Origin: Bombus terrestris
Lineage: Eukaryota; Arthropoda; Insecta; Hymenoptera; Apidae
DNA: 64,000 bases
Reading direction: 5' to 3'
Assembly: GCF_910591885.1 (NCBI RefSeq)
Contig: NC_063279.1
Coordinates: 12,462,001 to 12,526,000, forward strand
Both the position numbers and the translations under genes were made by a program. Below, in pieces: positions 12,131 to 24,900 of this stretch. Under the pieces are notes generated by a model. It was not told where the DNA came from and made no database searches. It saw only the letters and a program-made list of their open reading frames with translations. Position 1 is the stretch's first letter, and each line of letters starts with the position of its first letter.

Positions 12131-13444
12131 TTGACGATTGCTTTCAAGAAATTGAGTTCCAAATATATATATATATATATATAAAAAGAAAAAAGGAAAC
12201 AAAATCCTTAATTTTAGAAGAAGCAAATATTTTTAGTAAAAGGATAAAGTACGTTCTTCTACAAATAGTTGCGAAATTTCTTAACCAAAAAAAATTATGA
12301 TGAGGTAAAAAACGGAATCCAAATATTGCAACAAGATTAAGCTGGAAGAAAACAACTTCCTATAAAAATTTACAACGTAAAACTCATTGAATTAAATCGA
12401 ATGTTGAATTTCAAATGACACGATTCTTCAATCTGCGCAATTGATCCAAAGCAATAAAATGACGAATCGATGAGTCCCAACCAACATTGTTATGGCCGAA
12501 GGTCTGGCGCACGCTTTAACCGCTAATCGATTAAGAACAGAAGAGAACCTGCATAACTACCACTCCTTCATCGTAAAAATTTATTTGCTAATACCGCTAA
12601 TTAACCCCACGGCGTTATATGTGTCCTCTATATTGCAAATCGGTCAAGGATGGTTAATTTTTTCCAAGCAATTATGAATGATATAATTTGAATATATGAT
12701 CTTTTGAAAATGATAAAAATAGATACGTATATTTATTTCATATTTAAGATAACTAATAACAGTGTTTTAATGTCTTAACTTGACAATTAATTTTACAGAT
12801 CAGTGAATATACAGGCTATCAAATTAAAAAACATGACTATATTTGCATAAGGAGATAATTAAAAGAGAATAGTGAACTTTGATCAATGATTACTATTAAT
12901 AGCAGTATATATCGTACTTTACAATATGACGTAAAGCAAGCTGAATTAACTGTTTAAATAAACGTAACTTTTGTTGAATCATGTAGACCTGATATTTGTT
13001 ATTCATACTGGCTATCGTTTGATCACGAAGCTTTATATTGTAAGGCATAAAAACAAACTTTAACAGCCATGTAGTCAAAGATCATTGGAAAATATAAATC
13101 TTTATTACAAGAATAGTTTATATGAAAAATATGTATATAGGAAATAAATGAATTATGTAATAAATTTTTGTACTTCGACTGTTTAAAATTTGTATTATAT
13201 TAATAAAAGTTTTATTTCCTCATTTCCACCTAATACCATCTAATCACACAAATCAACTACTATCATCGATTGTTATTAATGGCAAATATCAAACAGTACA
13301 AGATTCTTGAAAATTTATCTGATAGATTCATTAAACATACACTGATGTAAATATAATTTTCTTAAACTTATATATTCATAGATATTTCATGGTTGATATC
13401 ATTATTATGAAACAAATAACTTTCTGTAATAATCTATGTACATA

Positions 13445-14201
13445 CACAAGAGTGTTCCGTATAACGCGACTCACTTTTTCTGTCATTTGCCGTCATGTAA
13501 TAAAAAGTGTTTTGAACAGTACTTTAATAGCGTCGAGTGTACTGCAAATGACGATAAAAAGAATCCCGAAAATACTTTGTTTTCAGAACGAAACCAAGGT
13601 CACCTTGGGTAACATAAATAGGACCATATGTTGTTTTTCTTCATGAAAGTGTAGGAAACTTAACGGGAAATTAAAAAAGCATACTACATGACATTTTATT
13701 TTATGATATGAACTCAATACTAGGTTTATAATGTCAGTACATTTGCAAATTGTTCAAATTGCATATCGCCTTCCATAATACAACATTTTGCTCTTTTGCA
13801 GAGGTTTGAATGACTTGCTGTTATTAAAGTGTCTGGGTGTATAACACTACACGCTGCCAGTAATTCTCTCTTTCTGACATGTATGTAATATTCTGAAATG
13901 TATCAACGAATGAAATATCATTTCCATTACCTACCTAGTATTAAACGTAATATCGAGTTGGTAAAAATATCGTGTAATATGCTTTTGGAATTTGTCGTAA
14001 AATCCAATTTCATGAAAAAATACAACGTATGGTCCTATTTATGGTGCCTAAGGTGAGCCTGGTTTCGCTATGAAAACAAAGTGTTTTCGGACATTTTTTG
14101 TTGTCATTTGTAGCATACTCGACACCTTGACGGCTTAAAACATTTTTTGTTACATGTTCGCAAATGGCAGAAAAATAGTGAGTCGTAGAGCAACACAGGT
14201 G
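13445..14201. mobile_element. Inverted-repeat element with about 195-bp arms
   Basis: Left arm 13445-13648 and right arm 14010-14201 are imperfect inverses of each other. They share CGACTCACT, GTCATTTG/CAAATGAC blocks, ACTTTGTTTTCA.AmCGAAACC and AATAGGACCATA.GTTGT. The 360-bp core has no convincing ORF. The long, diverged arms suggest an old fold-back or non-autonomous DNA transposon of unknown family. The left arm contains the palindrome CCAAGGTCACCTTGG. Confidence 0.7.
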
Positions 14202-17200
14202 ATCATATTATGAGGCTTAAATTATTATCAGTGCAACGATTTATTACGATAGATAAGACGGAGTAGATTTGAACGTAAAAGTGAATTAAAAAAAAAAAAA
14301 AAAAAGGCGGAAAATAACCTTTGAGTGAAACAAGCTTTCTAACTGCTTATGGTAACGAATTTAGTTGGCTTCGGATAACCTGACCAACATTGCCGGCATT
14401 ATAGCATCCATAGCACGTGCGTGTTAGTCCAGTTTGATTAAGCTTCGGTTGCATTTCGCTAACTGTTATGTAAGCTGAAGGCGCACGCTTTCTTCGAATT
14501 TGGAAATTATCTTCGTCAGCGAAATAGCTCGTGTTGTTGAAATTGAGATAAATGGTTTCCCCGGTTTTGTTCAGTAGAAATAATACACTCTTTCCTATTC
14601 CGTAGTATTTCTCTATTTTGGAGGAAAATATTATTATGAAATTTTCGTATTTTATATACGTACTGATTTGTATATTTGTATTATATACGTTTGTATAGAA
14701 ACTTCTCTTGTTTTCTAATGTAAGATTAGTGGAAATGTTTTGAAATGTTAGTAATAGTACACTTTTCTTATAATATTTCTATCATAATATATATTAATAT
14801 AATTATAATAAATTATAATTATAATTAGATCAATAATTTTAGTAAATCCGATACACAAATTTAAGGATCTATCGATATATAATTTTTGCCACTAGTAATT
14901 GGTACTTAGTTAATTTACGAGTAACTTTATAAGTATCTATAACAAACTATTTTTTCTTTTTTAATTATAACTTATAGCAGTATCGAAAATTCAGTAAATC
15001 TAATAGGAAAATTCCCCCCAAAAAAGGAAGAAAAGAATTTGTTACTCCGTCGCTTTTTATTTTTGTCATTTAGTAATCTAGCAATTGGCACCTTTTTAAT
15101 TTGTAAGTGGGGTCGTCGTATAAGAAAAAAGCGTACTACGTTTCTTGCCTCTATTGATTAAGTTACCAATAGAGCGTACAAAGGGGGTTGGCTTCCTCGA
15201 CTGCCGTAGCTTGATGGTTCGAGAGGCCCTATTTGTGTTCAATCCTGTTATAAATCTGACGATGATTATATTGCACATGGTAGGAGAACCGCTTATGTAC
15301 CTCTGCACTTTACATACACGGATTCGTACTATGTCCACGGTTAACGAACTCTCATAGACGAAGAAGAAGAAGAAGAGCCCGAACTCTGTGTGTTGGACAT
15401 TTTACGACATCGTGTGAAGCTCCAGTAATGATCGTCATTCGCGAAAGGAACTTGGGTTCGTAGATTTTTATTGCACGAAGACACGTTTACGCGCTATACA
15501 ATTTGATCATCTTGCAAGATATGCGCTTCATCTTTGAAAAGACATAAGAATTAATTTATTTAAATTATATATTGCACTGATTTATTGACTCGTTTGTGCC
15601 TGAGAGTACATAACATGGATTATGACGTATCGTAATAGTGGATAATAGTCGAAGTGTTTATATTAAGTTCTATGTAATAAGCTAGTAATTCCTCATTCTT
15701 ACTATAAATATCAAAATGAAACTTACAAATTTCAGCATTCTAAGAGGTATGTAGTTGGATGTCAAATACATCCCCGACACAAGTAGAGAAACCTGTAGTT
15801 CTGAAATGCTCTTTAAAAAGAAAGACCGAACCACGGAACTACACACCAGGCTTCGTTTTCTCTACGACAAGAACAACTCCTCCCCGACTCTAAGTAAATC
15901 TCATAAAAGAAATGGTTGTTATGAGACACTTTGTAGCTTTACTACAGGTTCACAGGGTGAAGGTACGAGTGTGAAAATCGTTTGTGCAACAGCTCTAGAT
16001 GCAAGATACAATAATATACATACTTATACTATATATCTCGTGATTTGTATATATATTTTTGGATTCGTTTTAAACTTGACCAATACAATCATGATAGACA
16101 TCATTATAATGCTATATAATGAAATTCCAAGTTATTTCATATAAGACACAAAATATATAGTCACTAGGTAGAAGTGTTCGAATATTTTCATAAATCTGTG
16201 TGTTTCTACTATTAAAATGGCATCCACAATATCTGAACAATGGTACTTCGGTTCCGCCAAATGGAACAGAAACTATGATCTAACTGTTCCGCAGCAAAGC
16301 CGCGGAAAAAGAACGGGGCAACGGGATGTTTCCCGCTCCAAATACGGCGGGTAATTCCATCGTATGTATAATTTATTTTTCGGCGTTCGATGTTTCGCGG
16401 AAGTTGACCATGTGGCTTCCTGATTGAGCACTTGCCAATTTCAAGCGCGGTCTCCTTCTGAGCCGTCCCGCGATCTTCATATAGGTAATGCATGCAAACT
16501 CAGTCTGATCGGCTTAATGAGGATGTACTCCGTCTGAATGACGAGTGTAAATTACGCGCTCGCGCGTTCATCGTCTCAGTGCACTGTATAAACGTTGATG
16601 TTAATATTGCACGCGGCGTTACGTCCATTCCTAGTTTTCTCTTATTCTTTCTTTTCTTCCTCGAGTATTCTTTGCTGAGTTGAATATAGCGAGCTTGTAG
16701 ATTAAAGAATTAAACGAACATACCAGTTGATCTAGCCAATAGATTCGTGAGCTACTGGCGAAGATGATTTTGGGTGGGTTGCGCTAAATATTAAAATATG
16801 AAGGTAGTGTTTCTCCGCTCGTAATATCAAATCAATTTTAAATTGCTGATCAATCAAATCTTCACAATTACCTACATTTCGCGTAATATTCGAGTGAGTC
16901 GTCAAATTCTATCGTTCTCAAAAGTGGGTCTCGTGTCATAAAAGTTTGGGGAATCCTGATCCAACCGATTGGTCTTAGGATTGTCGATTCATTTTAATTT
17001 TATTATAGAATTTTATTTTAAAATTACACTCCATTAGTTTCCCATAAAATATTCTCCTCTTTTGACGATCAAAATATATGTAATTTTAGTTTTGACTAAT
17101 TTTGTATCTTAAATTCCCGTCAAAAGTACTCGGACGGGATGATTCGCAATTACATGCATTGAAAACGATGCAAAATAGCCGTAAATTATGTTTCTTTTTT

Positions 17201-20200
17201 TCTTTGCGAACAATTAACAGGATAAAGGAAGAAACTCGATGCTATTAATAACGTGGACGTACATTGTTTCAATCTCTATAAATACTATCGCGTCGCGTAG
17301 CGTCGGTTTTGTCGCGTATTATACATAGAGATGTTCAAAGATAGTCAGTCGAAGGCTTTTTCTTTTTTTACAGTGACACGAAAACGCTGGATTTAACGAT
17401 GGGGTGACGAGAAAAAAGAAGATGATTTTTCTGACTGTGAAAGGGCCGTGCGAGTGCCGAGGGAAACGTTTTCGCCCAGTGCATAAACTCACGTTACTGT
17501 GGGTTTAGAACTCTGAAATTAAAATAGATCTTGCGTGTAAGTGTAAGTTTAGTTTTTAAGGGATACGCTTTTACACGAGAGAATGCGAGATTTTTTTAAC
17601 CTTGCTGTGTTCTTTGGACGATTTTAAATCCAATCATGTGACTCTTTATTCTTAACAAATTTTCTTAAAGTCTTTTTGTTCGTTAAAATAGAAATAAAAA
17701 CATAGAAATCCAAGAAGATTTAAATACAACTATATATTAAATACAACTATATATTCAATAATTCTCAAAATGTACATTGATCGGTAAATAAAGGAATATT
17801 TGAAAATAACGTAGCGAAAGTACATAAATGACAGTATTGACAATATTGATAGTGTAACATTTGTAAAATGAAGGGAATAAGGAGTTGTTCGTTCAATAAT
17901 TTCCATTAGTTATTTCGTGTTCTCTTAAAATAAAAGTCCTTTATTAACATGACTTCTGACGTACGCAATATCGACAGCTTTAAGCAAGTAGGCGTTGACG
18001 ATTCAATAAAACAGTAGTTTAGCTACCTTCCTGACAGGAGGAAATACTTGGCAATGTACAAGCTAAAAAGCAATTCTATTTTTACTTTATAAACAAAAAT
18101 CTATTATTTTTATAAGCATAAATCTATTCTCCCTTTTCATGCATTTGTTACATTTACAGTTTGTGACGATCACATTTCTCTAAATCTAATTAATTCGTAT
18201 AAAAAAAAGATATAATATCAAAATATTTATCACTTAATGATAAGTCTAATTTTTAGTATTACAAGTAAACAATAAATGCACGGAGTATCTCCTTTAAAAA
18301 TTAAAGTATATGTTTTATACGACACGATATATAATATTAAGGACAATCGCTATGAAACCGTTAGGAAGAGCATTTTGAAATCCAAACGAGTTGCATAAGA
18401 TGCAACGTTATAGGGACACGATCACCTTATTGCAACGTGTTCGCACCGTTATTCATGATCTAGTTTAATAACGTTAGATAGCATCGTTCTTGAAGCTAAG
18501 AATGATAACTGAAATTTAATTCTGCACGTAAACGCACCACTTACGACAAGAATGCACACAATTCCGGAAGTGACAGAGATTATACGTACAGGTGAAAGCG
18601 ATACCTCTCGTAGAGATTGCATTCTTTCGTCGTTAAGAAACTCTAATAACGGAATTACTATCTAGTAATTACTATAATCCATAAAATTAGCAATGAATGA
18701 ATTTTTATAAGATTTTTTATAGTTCTATAGTATTTTATAGTAATCAGTTCTATAACATTAATTGAAAATCTGTAGATATTCAGGGAAAATTCAAAAAAGT
18801 TCAGCAATAATTCTGCCTTTTTTTTAAATAAATGGAGTATCAGAATTTTCCTATTTCTATCTTTCTGACGATAAAACATATGTTGTAATAAAATGTATAA
18901 TAATTTTCAGATTGAGCAAATCCATAACAGAGTATTCAGTATAAAGCATTCGAGGCGATTCTTATGTTAAATAGAATTGAGGAACACAATAAAAGGGCTT
19001 TATGAAGGCCACATCTGCTTCTCTCTTTTCAACAGGAAGTTGCTCCAAGTCGTTTCATGGGAAACGTACAACGAATCTAACATTCGTATCTATCTAGAAA
19101 ATGAATGCGGCGAAATAAAAACTTCTCCCTATGAATGCGTACATACGTCTTCAAGTCACAATTCTTGCATTAAAAAAGTTTCTCACATAAGGCGAAAGAA
19201 TTTGATAAACATATTTAGATAAAAATTTTCCTAATTAATAAGAAAAGATGTCATATACATACTTAGTTAATAAAGAGAAAATTGGAGATCAGATAGGAAG
19301 TAGAACCAGTTGAATTTTAATTTAAATATTCTCTTGCAATGTTGATAGGACTGGATTAGGGTAGGATAAATTTATTTAAAAAAATAACATCGAATGAAAG
19401 GTTACGTCTGATAAAAAGATTGAATAAGAGACAAAGCATTCGTAAAACACAAAAATTGATTCGTGAACGGAATCGAATGAATGGATTATTCTATTGAAAA
19501 GATTCTCTTGAAAAAATTAACGAGCACTGTCAATGGAAATTACGTGTTATACGTCGCACGCGATAAAATGTATGAATCACTATGGTTAGCCTATGTGTTT
19601 GCATAATAATGTTTCTGAAGAATATTATGTCCGTCGATAAGATCATACTTTGAGTAATATATTTGATTAAATACAGTTACGCGTTCGATACCATACACTT
19701 GACTATACTTAAAGATACTTTTCTGAAGTAAAAGCACATTATTTTCTAAGTATTATAAAAGTACGATCGTTGTTATTACTCCTTTTACTACGTAGTCGAA
19801 AAATAAAGATCGAAGGATAATATAGATTTGTTTCTATCAAAATAAAAAATATACACAGTTAAAACAAATACAAAAATTTCAAGAATTAAAAAGAACACGT
19901 GAAATATTGGAATTTCTAAATTAAAAATGTTTAATTTTAATTTTAATTTTCAGTAAAGATGGAAATAGGGAAAGGTCAAACAATCTGAAGATGTTCAATT
20001 CAATTAATAATACCCATCGTGTGCGTCAATAGCAGCAAGTGGGTTAACTGTTTCAATCGATTACTGTATGATATAATTTAATTTGCTTAAGGATTGTTGC
20101 TTGCTGATTTTATGATTTATCGACAGAGTCATAAATTGTCATCACATGTTAATTCTCTTGTTGTTCTTCGAGAAGAGATAACGTCTGCAGTTAAAGCCGT

Positions 20201-21837
20201 TTTAGGCTTCCGGATGCAAGGCGTATCGTTTTGGAAGATAGTTTTGAAGTTTTGCCAGCGAGTATATACGTGTAGCGTCAGAATGAGAGCACGCGTTTGA
20301 ATAAAGGGTAAACAGAAAGCACGTCTCGCTATCGCGTCCTTAAATTGTCCACCAAGCCCACTGCAATGTTGGCAAGATTTCAGACACAATTTCCAAAAAG
20401 AAATAATTTATAACAACCTAAGGTATTACATGGACGCTTAAAAATTCCAGAAAGTTTAATTTTTCGCTCTAGTTTTCTTCAACCGAATTTATGTTTATGA
20501 AATCTATACATGAAACACAATTTCTATCAAATTCAATAATTTTCACTGCTTTTAGTTTCTAGTTGTTTTATTAAGAAATCTGTCGATTCATTCGCATCGT
20601 ACATGCTTTATACAGTAAAATACCAAATGATTTAAGGTTCGTTAGATTTTTGTTAGACAATCTACGTTATTAAATAAAGCTTCAATTAAAAGTGTCTTAA
20701 GGTTTTGGTAAAGCATTTAAATCTAGTATTCCAAGGTATCATACAAAATTATTTACAAAAAGAGAACACGTGTGTCCTCTATGTAAGGACGTTTCAGAAA
20801 ATAATCAACACTCATGCAGTAAACATCTGCGATGTCTACTACAAGGCTGAACAAGAAAAGGAAAAGAAACGAAAAAAGAAAAAAGAATAGTACAAGGTAG
20901 AAACGAAGAAAAGGAAAAAAGAGGGGTTTGAACAAAGGAATCTCGTCATACATTCCAAGAAAGTCCATACTCGAATGACTGGATTCAGTCGGTCAGTTAG
21001 TTCATTCCCACGAGAGTTCCCAAAGCGTGCCGAAGAGGTTAGAGGCAGGTCGAGTTCGGCCACATGCCCATACGATGCATTATGTATTTACGCACAGGTT
21101 GATATCGGTAAATCGGTACAGGTAGGACGACTCGGGACCGGTTCTAGAGACCGGGGGGTCTTCCCAGCTCGTTGGGAAGAGTTTAGAGACCTGAATAAGT
21201 GCATCGGAACCTCGAGACATCTGGATCGTCAACCCTGACCAACACGTAATACATACTCTGTTTCGTGTAATCGATCATTTGGTAATTCTTATTTTTTTAA
21301 AGATGTATTTAGAGAATGTTATAACGTATGTACGAAGATATCACACTACTGAATATTGTAATTTAATTCTAATATGGAAATATGTTAATATTTGATAATG
21401 TTAAATATTTGATGTATACGCTATATTCAATGTATGAAATACAGTATGTTGGTACATGAAGTATACATGTACCTGATTGGATCAAAATTCCATGAAAAGG
21501 GAAATTGATCTTTTGTTTCAATACACGACTGGTCTTGTTTCTATCGATCATTCATCATACGCGGTGCAGGATTGAGATTTTATCGACGTTTGCGTGGTAC
21601 TGTGCCATTTGCAAAGTTCGTTTGACCTTTCCCTATTTCTATTTTTACTGAAAATATTCTGCGTATCTTCTTTTCTATATTTCATACTCCTGCTGTAAAT
21701 TTCTATATTTCTAAAGTGAAAAATTCAATTTCTTATTTTTATTAAAATACCCTACAGGACTAAATTCTATCTTTTGGTCTTTTATCTCGCATTTCTCACG
21801 TGTTATTTAAAAAATGATACACATACCAAATATATCT

Positions 21838-21995
21838 AAAAATTGTTAGAATTTTAGAATTTTGGGATTCGGGAATTTTAAAACTTTAGAATTTTTAAAT
21901 CTTGAAATCTTAGAGTTGTATAAATTTCCAGCTTTGGAATTTTAGGATCTTGGAATTTCAAAGTCTTTGAACTTTGTTATGAAATATTAGAATTA
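21838..21995 (+). repeat. Degenerate TTAGAATTTTGGAATTT minisatellite
   Basis: Successive short variants of (TT)AGAATTTT and GGAATTT units, with TTTAAATCTTGAAATCTTAG-type spacers, through about 155 bp. No ORF. Confidence 0.65.
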
Positions 21996-24900
21996 TAACT
22001 CTACACAGTGCACAAAAGTAATCGGAATAATTAAAATTGTTTGTTGCGAGTTGGAAATATATTCGATCACGTAAGATGTGGTGGAACAGTTGGTTATTTT
22101 CCAGAGACATATTTAACAGAACGAAAGAAACGTGATTAAAGAAGAAAAAGATAAAAATAACTAGATTAAATTGCCAGGCGTGACGCGAGCATCGTCTGGC
22201 GTCTTAATTACGTTCATAAACGTTTTAGACGGATCGTTGATGGTAACTCACAGTTAGCTTGGTGATTTTATAGCCCTTACGGGTCTCCTAGACCTTTTAC
22301 ACAAGGTACTATTGTCAGTTCGTCTGGTTACTTGAAATATTCTTTTACGCTTACCCCGGAATAACTTTTGACGTCATTGCGATGAAATAGTCTTTCGTAT
22401 CATCCTGTGAATTATGTATAAAACACGTTTATTTTCTACCTTTTCCACTGTTAGTTCTATATTTTCCTCATAAGAAATAAAGCGAGAATTATATTATTTA
22501 ATATATTTAGCTTATAACGCGAAATGTATTTAATCACCGTTCTATTGTTAAAAAGTTCATTTGTCAATATTAAAATATACCTTTCTTAATACAATTATAG
22601 TCGGAAAAGATTCAATCCTTTCACTCATCGCATTATAACAAGTTATTATCTAACTATACGACAAGTGTATTTCTTTTGATTGAAAGTAGAGCTAATTTTA
22701 ATGTATCATCTTCTTTACAAAAACATCATATATTTCTATTGTAATTAATAAAATTTTCTCTACAGCTCAATAAGATTTGAGCCTTAAAAGAGTTAATTAT
22801 AAAAATTATTATAACATTCTCATTGATGAAAACGGTACATAGTTGTTTGTTGTAAATTTACTCATAAAAGAAGCTGCATATATATATTAAAAGTTCTATA
22901 TTTATATATTAATAATAATAAACATATTTTTATAAATAATTTTTATAAATAACTCGACAAGAGCATCGTTTTACTGAACGATAAGCTACTCATTTCGTGC
23001 AGTTTATTCGAGCGAAAAATTATTTACAGTACGTCTCAAGTATTCCTGGGAATATTCAGAGCAGCAGAACCAAATCATCCGTTCGGAATACCGAGATTGG
23101 AATTCGAAAATTTGGGTCGACCATCAGCTGATATACACACCATAATTCCCCATACTGTACATGTTACATAATCGATTCCGCCTTCGTGCTTACAAAATTT
23201 ACATCTGGATTACCACAGTATCCTAACGATAATCTTAGCAAACAGCATTTCACATTCACTGAAAATGATACAAGCCTTTTGAGCAACGAATCACTATGAT
23301 TTAGTATAATGATTGATGATCAAAGAGACTTGAATTTCAAATTCTAGAGGGAAGGGTTACGAAATCTTTCTCCTGCAATTGTTCCTTTATAAAGAACTGT
23401 AATTTTGTTCGATGCATTGTGTTATTATTTAATAAAATACTTAAAACAGTCGCTGGCCATCGGATCAGAACCACCAGCAGAAATTTTACTTTCCTAGCCA
23501 GAATAAGTCATATACATTCTCGTTTGTAAGTATTACATTAGAATTCTATTTGGTTCCAAATAATTTTAAAGAAGATTTTAGATTTATGACAGGAACACGC
23601 AAGTAATTTCTATTTTAATGTGTAATGTCAAAGTGTATCCTGATTTGTCAATTGCCTTGTCGGTCGTCCGTTTTTACGCTGTTCTTTATTCAAGTCTAAT
23701 TGGGAACACGAGACCTTGTGGATAATAGAAATGTATCGAGGACACATTGTACTTAGAAGGCACTGTCAATGCAACTGTGCATGTGATATCGCGTGTTATT
23801 GATTTTCGTTCGCGATTCGTGAATCTGCCTAATTAGCAAATTTCTTTCGATTTGTAATTAACGTATAAAATTCTTTCAGCTCTTCCTACCAATCCTAAAA
23901 TACATTAACAAAATATATTTCTTTTATCGATTTTTTTCACTTAAAATACATATTCGATACAAGAATCTCGAGCTACTTATTTATGTTTCAATTAAACTCG
24001 ACGATCTTCAAAATCATCGTAATTAACTAGTATCTAAACAATGAACAATTAAATCGTCCCACAATCTATTTTGACATCATGTTCAATTTCCAATAAATCA
24101 GTTATTGGAGTACTTTTTGGTTAATTAAGAATCTTATGGATTGGAGAACCTCGTGTTTTCGATATTGAAGAACTTTAATCGATCTATACATTATCTGGTC
24201 ATATCGCGTTCCTTTAATGCGTAATAATTCAGCCGAGATAACATAGTTGTATCTCTTAAGGCTGTCTTTATTTCATGTCGTCATAGAATTATCAACGAAT
24301 CTAATATCTATCCCCTCCAAGCTTCCGATATATCAACATCCCAACAGGAGCTATGAAAGGCTTTAATGAGCTTTAACTACACATCTTCAACTAACATGCA
24401 ATCCTATTCATAAGTATCAAAACACTTACGACCTAACTTAAGTTTAATGCAACGAATAATCGGAAATCATCCAAAGCAGAAAGAGGTATGGATAATAATA
24501 AATAAATAAAAAAGAAATATTCGAAACACTTACGAAAACTCGAATAAATCACTAAAAAATTAAGACCTTTAAGAATTATTATTCCATTTGAAACGTTAGA
24601 CTATACTACGATAACATGTATATAACTGTAATTAAAAATAAGAAGCAAATAATAAAAAATGTTTACTTTAAAATAACTTAAGAAGTTACTGGATAACTGG
24701 AAGTCAAATGCTAAATTACCTTTTTAGTAATAATCTGTTTAATAGTAGATCAACATGACATTCTCACACTAATGTAGCGCAAATTTTTCAGATGAAAGCA
24801 GAGAGAGATACGCACAACACGATGGAAACGCAATCTAGATTCGAGCGAATCGAGTTGTACGCGGCTGGAATGTCAGACCGCTTAGAAAGGCGTCAATGAA

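Noticed and set aside
14288..14305. A-run as the tail of a processed retrocopy
   Set aside because: No gene-like sequence precedes it and no target-site duplication is visible.
15145..15357. Possible rRNA or mitochondrial fragment
   Set aside because: The GC-rich block resembled rRNA at first sight, but no conserved rRNA helix could be matched and mitochondrial DNA of bees would be far more AT-rich.
16155..16205. Second copy of the Tc1-like terminus (GTGTTCGAATATTTTCATAAAT)
   Set aside because: The match is short and no partner end was found, so it is not called as an element.
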